Translations under genes and position numbers: made by a program | Notes under the pieces: model-generated | The model's input: only the letters and a program-made list of their open reading frames with translations | What the model was told of the DNA's origin: nothing | Databases searched by the model: none | Part shown: positions 5,709 to 7,555 of the stretch, one piece after another | Layout of the letters: each line of letters opens with the position of its first letter | Position numbering within the stretch: position 1 is the stretch's first letter | Source of the DNA: an uncultured Bacteroidota bacterium | GTDB lineage: Bacteria; Bacteroidota; Bacteroidia; Bacteroidales; F082 | NCBI GenBank assembly: GCA_900542475.1 | Contig: UQNO01000059.1 | Location: 1 to 7,555, forward strand | Length of the DNA: 7,555 bases | Reading direction: 5' to 3'

Positions 5709-5740
5709 CAAAGGTACAAAAAAAAATTGTAAAGTGCGAA
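5709..5740 (-). promoter_or_regulatory. Promoter of the lipoprotein-barrel-T9SS cluster
   Basis: Read on the minus strand, TACCTTTG (5716-5709) is an exact match to the Bacteroidota -7 consensus TAnnTTTG. A weak -33 candidate, TTCG (5740-5737), one base off TTTG, lies 20 bp upstream. Transcription would start near 5705, giving a leader of about 16 bases before the ATG at 5688. Runs of nine A (5718-5726) and eight A (5739-5746), starting 21 bp apart, could bend the DNA. Confidence 0.65.
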
Positions 5741-5786
5741 AAAAAATCAATCAAATTATCCACAAAAGCCGATGTGCGACAGATTG

Positions 5787-5816
5787 TTGGCGGTGGTTGT
5801 TTTTTTTGTATTTTTG
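5787..5816 (+). promoter_or_regulatory. Promoter of the queA-family gene, nearly leaderless
   Basis: TATTTTTG (5809-5816) matches the -7 consensus TAnnTTTG, and TTG (5787-5789) lies 19 bp upstream, the usual Bacteroidota spacing. Only four bases separate the box from the ATG at 5821, so the transcript would begin at or just beside the start codon. Confidence 0.6.
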
Positions 5817-5820
5817 CGCC

Positions 5821-7068
5821 ATGATTTCCAACGTTCAAAACATCAGCATCGAGGAGTACGGTTATCCGTTGCCAGAGGATAGGATTGCCATGTATCCTTT
5901 GGCAGAGCGGGACGCGTCGAAGCTTTTGGTGATGAGGGGCGGCGCTATCGGCGAGGACTGTTTTCGCAATATCGGCGATTACCTTCCCGAAAACTCCGTT
6001 TTGATTTTCAACGAGACGAAAGTGGTGCGTGCAAGATTGCGGTTTGTGAAGGATTCCGGCGCCGCCATAGAGATTTTCTGTCTTGAGCCTGTGACGGGCA
6101 ATGGCGACTACCAGGTGGCGTTTTCCGCGGGTTCGCCGGTGGAGTGGCGTTGTCTCGTTGGCAACTCCCGTCGCTGGAAGGGTGGAGCATTGGCGATGCC
6201 GTTGACAGTCAACAGGAGCGGAGGGACGCGCGGCTGCACGTCCGTACTATTGACAGCCGAGCGTCTCGAAAAGAGTGACGCGTATTCATTAATAAGGTTT
6301 TCCTGGGAGCCTGCGGACATCAGTTTCGCGGAGGTGCTCGAAGCGGCGGGAGAGATTCCATTGCCACCGTATCTGCATCGCGAGGCGGAGCCGAGCGACA
6401 GGGAACGCTATCAGACGGTATTCGCAAAACATGAAGGCTCGGTGGCGGCGCCGACAGCATCGCTGCATCTTACCAAGCCGTTGATAGCCAAGCTGAAAGA
6501 GCAAGGACACTGCATAGAAGAGGTGACACTGCATGTCGGCGCCGGCACATTTCGACCTGTGGCGACAGACACCATAGGCGAGCATGAGATGCACTCCGAG
6601 ACAATCATAGTGAAACGCCAAACGATTGAACATCTACGGGACAACATCAACAGGACAATAATTCCAGTCGGCACCACAAGTATGCGCACCATCGAGTCGG
6701 TGTATTGGATTGGCGCGATGCTGCTCGAACAAGGCTTCGACGAACGTGACATCCATGTAAATCAATGGCTTCCATACCAAGACAGAGCATCATTGCCATC
6801 TGCGAAGGAAAGTTTGGAAGCCATAGTGAAATATTTGGAGACGCATCATCTCGACACCTTGCATGCCACCACGGCATTGATGATTGCGCCCTCCTGCCCT
6901 ATCAAGATGACCAAGGCGCTCATCACCAATTTCCATCAGCCGAAGAGCACCTTGTTGTTATTAGTATCCGCGCTTATCGGCGACAAATGGAAAGAGGCGT
7001 ACCAATATGCGCTGGAACATGATTTCAGGTTTTTAAGCTACGGAGATTCCTGCTTATTCATTCCGTAG
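5821..7068 (+). CDS. queA: QueA-family S-adenosylmethionine:tRNA ribosyltransferase-isomerase, long form
   Basis: QueA transfers and isomerises the ribosyl part of SAM onto preQ1 at tRNA position 34, giving epoxyqueuosine. Family motifs in order: FNETKVVRARL (63-73), GEIPLPPYL (177-185), DRERYQTVFA with SVAAPTASLHL (193-217), VTLHVGAGTFRPV (235-247), IPVGTTSMRTIE (281-292), LITNFHQPKSTLLLLVSA (367-384) and FLSYGDSCLF (404-413). With 415 residues it is about 60 longer than E. coli QueA (356); extra segments lie at about 85-165 and 315-355. This resembles the longer QueA-like form of Bacteroidota, which can occur beside a standard QueA, so exact substrate equivalence is less certain. In AAPTASLHL a Ser replaces the usual Gly. 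The ATG at 5821 is chosen because an upstream in-frame ATG (5734) adds an unrelated segment across the promoter. It ends 8 bp from a convergent gene. Confidence 0.9.
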   Translation: MISNVQNISIEEYGYPLPEDRIAMYPLAERDASKLLVMRGGAIGEDCFRNIGDYLPENSVLIFNETKVVRARLRFVKDSGAAIEIFCLEPVTGNGDYQVAFSAGSPVEWRCLVGNSRRWKGGALAMPLTVNRSGGTRGCTSVLLTAERLEKSDAYSLIRFSWEPADISFAEVLEAAGEIPLPPYLHREAEPSDRERYQTVFAKHEGSVAAPTASLHLTKPLIAKLKEQGHCIEEVTLHVGAGTFRPVATDTIGEHEMHSETIIVKRQTIEHLRDNINRTIIPVGTTSMRTIESVYWIGAMLLEQGFDERDIHVNQWLPYQDRASLPSAKESLEAIVKYLETHHLDTLHATTALMIAPSCPIKMTKALITNFHQPKSTLLLLVSALIGDKWKEAYQYALEHDFRFLSYGDSCLFIP

Positions 7069-7076
7069 AGGCAAAA

Positions 7077-7555
7077 TCAGCGAACCAGGCGCACACTACG
7101 ACCGCTTCTGCGGGTGCTCGAATGCTCCGCTTTCAAGTACGAATCGAAGAAGTACACGTCGTACGCGGAGACACTACTGTAGTACGTAGCCGACCAGTAG
7201 TTGCCGTCGGAATTGGCGTAGCTGACTTTCGTCCCGGTACGCCAGCCCGCGGCAGGCAGGAAGATGGCGCCTGCTTTCTCCATCTTCATCCATCTGTCAA
7301 TGTCGTAAACGTTTGCCACGTTTGCCCATTCGCTCTCGCCTGGAGTGAACTCCAAACCATCAGGAAGAGTCCATTCATCCGGCAATATTATCACACCGTT
7401 CTTGCCGTCAACGCTTCCGTATCCATATTTTTCAGCCGCAGCAGGCCTACTCACAAATAGATAATTCCATTCGTCTTTTGTCAGAGTGCGCCAGTCGTTG
7501 CGACCGCCGAGATTTGCGGCGTTGGCAACCTCGCCCCAGTCCCTAAAAGCACCGT
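7077..7555 (-). CDS. FISUMP-type surface-protein C-terminal domain (partial, start beyond the window)
   Basis: The frame is open from the right edge to the TGA at 7079-7077, giving 158 visible residues; the N-terminus is off the window, and the GTG at 7454 is internal. The visible part has LGGRNDWRTLTKDEWNYLF (15-33), the conserved SRPAAAEKYGYGSV (35-48), ILPDEWTLPDGLEF (56-69), AGAIFLPAAGWR (94-105), NYWSATYYSS (118-127) and a terminal SVRLVR (153-158). This pattern is that of the FISUMP (Fibrobacter major paralogous) domain, abundant in Bacteroidales surface proteins and thought to have a C-type-lectin-like fold. No signal peptide or anchor can be judged. It runs convergently with queA, 8 bp apart. 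Its function is unknown; binding is inferred from the fold. Confidence 0.8.
   Translation of the reverse strand, partial: GAFRDWGEVANAANLGGRNDWRTLTKDEWNYLFVSRPAAAEKYGYGSVDGKNGVIILPDEWTLPDGLEFTPGESEWANVANVYDIDRWMKMEKAGAIFLPAAGWRTGTKVSYANSDGNYWSATYYSSVSAYDVYFFDSYLKAEHSSTRRSGRSVRLVR

Noticed and set aside
5734..5820. 29-codon N-terminal extension of QueA from an ATG at 5734
   Set aside because: The added residues are encoded by A-tracts and promoter bases and have no likeness to QueA; the ATG at 5821 gives the expected N-terminus.
5689..5838. 50-codon N-terminal extension of the lipoprotein from an ATG at 5838
   Set aside because: It would remove the lipoprotein signal from the N-terminus, run through the -7 box and overlap the start of queA.
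7077..7454. A complete 125-codon gene starting at GTG 7454
   Set aside because: The frame continues upstream to the window edge with conserved domain sequence (LGGRNDWRTLTKDEW), so the GTG is internal and the gene is partial.

Overview
The window looks like a chromosomal segment from a member of the Bacteroidota, most likely Bacteroidales. The signs are a secreted protein with a type IX secretion (T9SS) type A C-terminal sorting domain, a PorT-family outer-membrane barrel, TAnnTTTG-type -7 promoter boxes, no clear Shine-Dalgarno sites before the genes, a FISUMP-type surface-protein tail, and GTCATTTCGA inverted-repeat elements of a kind common in this phylum. The species cannot be read from the sequence.

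Layout. Positions 1-219 hold repeat elements only. The ribosome-assembly GTPase gene der (220-1527, +) follows. Positions 1528-1942 contain no gene: they are filled by two complete hairpin-type repeat elements, one half element and a 22-bp-period tail array. The Hsp15-type S4 RNA-binding gene hslR (1943-2323, +) starts 15 bp after that array. A three-gene minus-strand cluster runs from 5688 down to 2324: an outer-membrane lipoprotein (5688-5071), a PorT-like beta-barrel (5074-4331, 4-bp stop/start overlap) and a large T9SS-secreted multidomain protein (4324-2324, 6-bp gap). A 132-bp divergent promoter region separates it from the long QueA-family gene (5821-7068, +). The window ends inside a minus-strand gene whose visible C-terminal part (7555-7077) is a FISUMP-type, probably lectin-like, domain.

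How the parts fit. der, hslR and queA are housekeeping genes of translation: 50S assembly, ribosome rescue and tRNA wobble modification. The minus-strand cluster encodes cell-surface proteins only. Its coupling and shared promoter suggest that the lipoprotein, barrel and T9SS-exported protein are made together and may form one surface assembly; that is inference from context. Both convergent junctions (2323/2324 and 7068/7077) have essentially no spacer and no visible terminator.

Most worth a second look: the two 22-bp-period repeat arrays that end 15-17 bp before the der and hslR start codons; the three-gene surface cluster; a terminator-like hairpin inside the 3' end of the barrel gene; the compact divergent promoter that puts queA close to leaderless; and the lectin-like variable-looking tail at the right edge. 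None of these is proven to be a new system.
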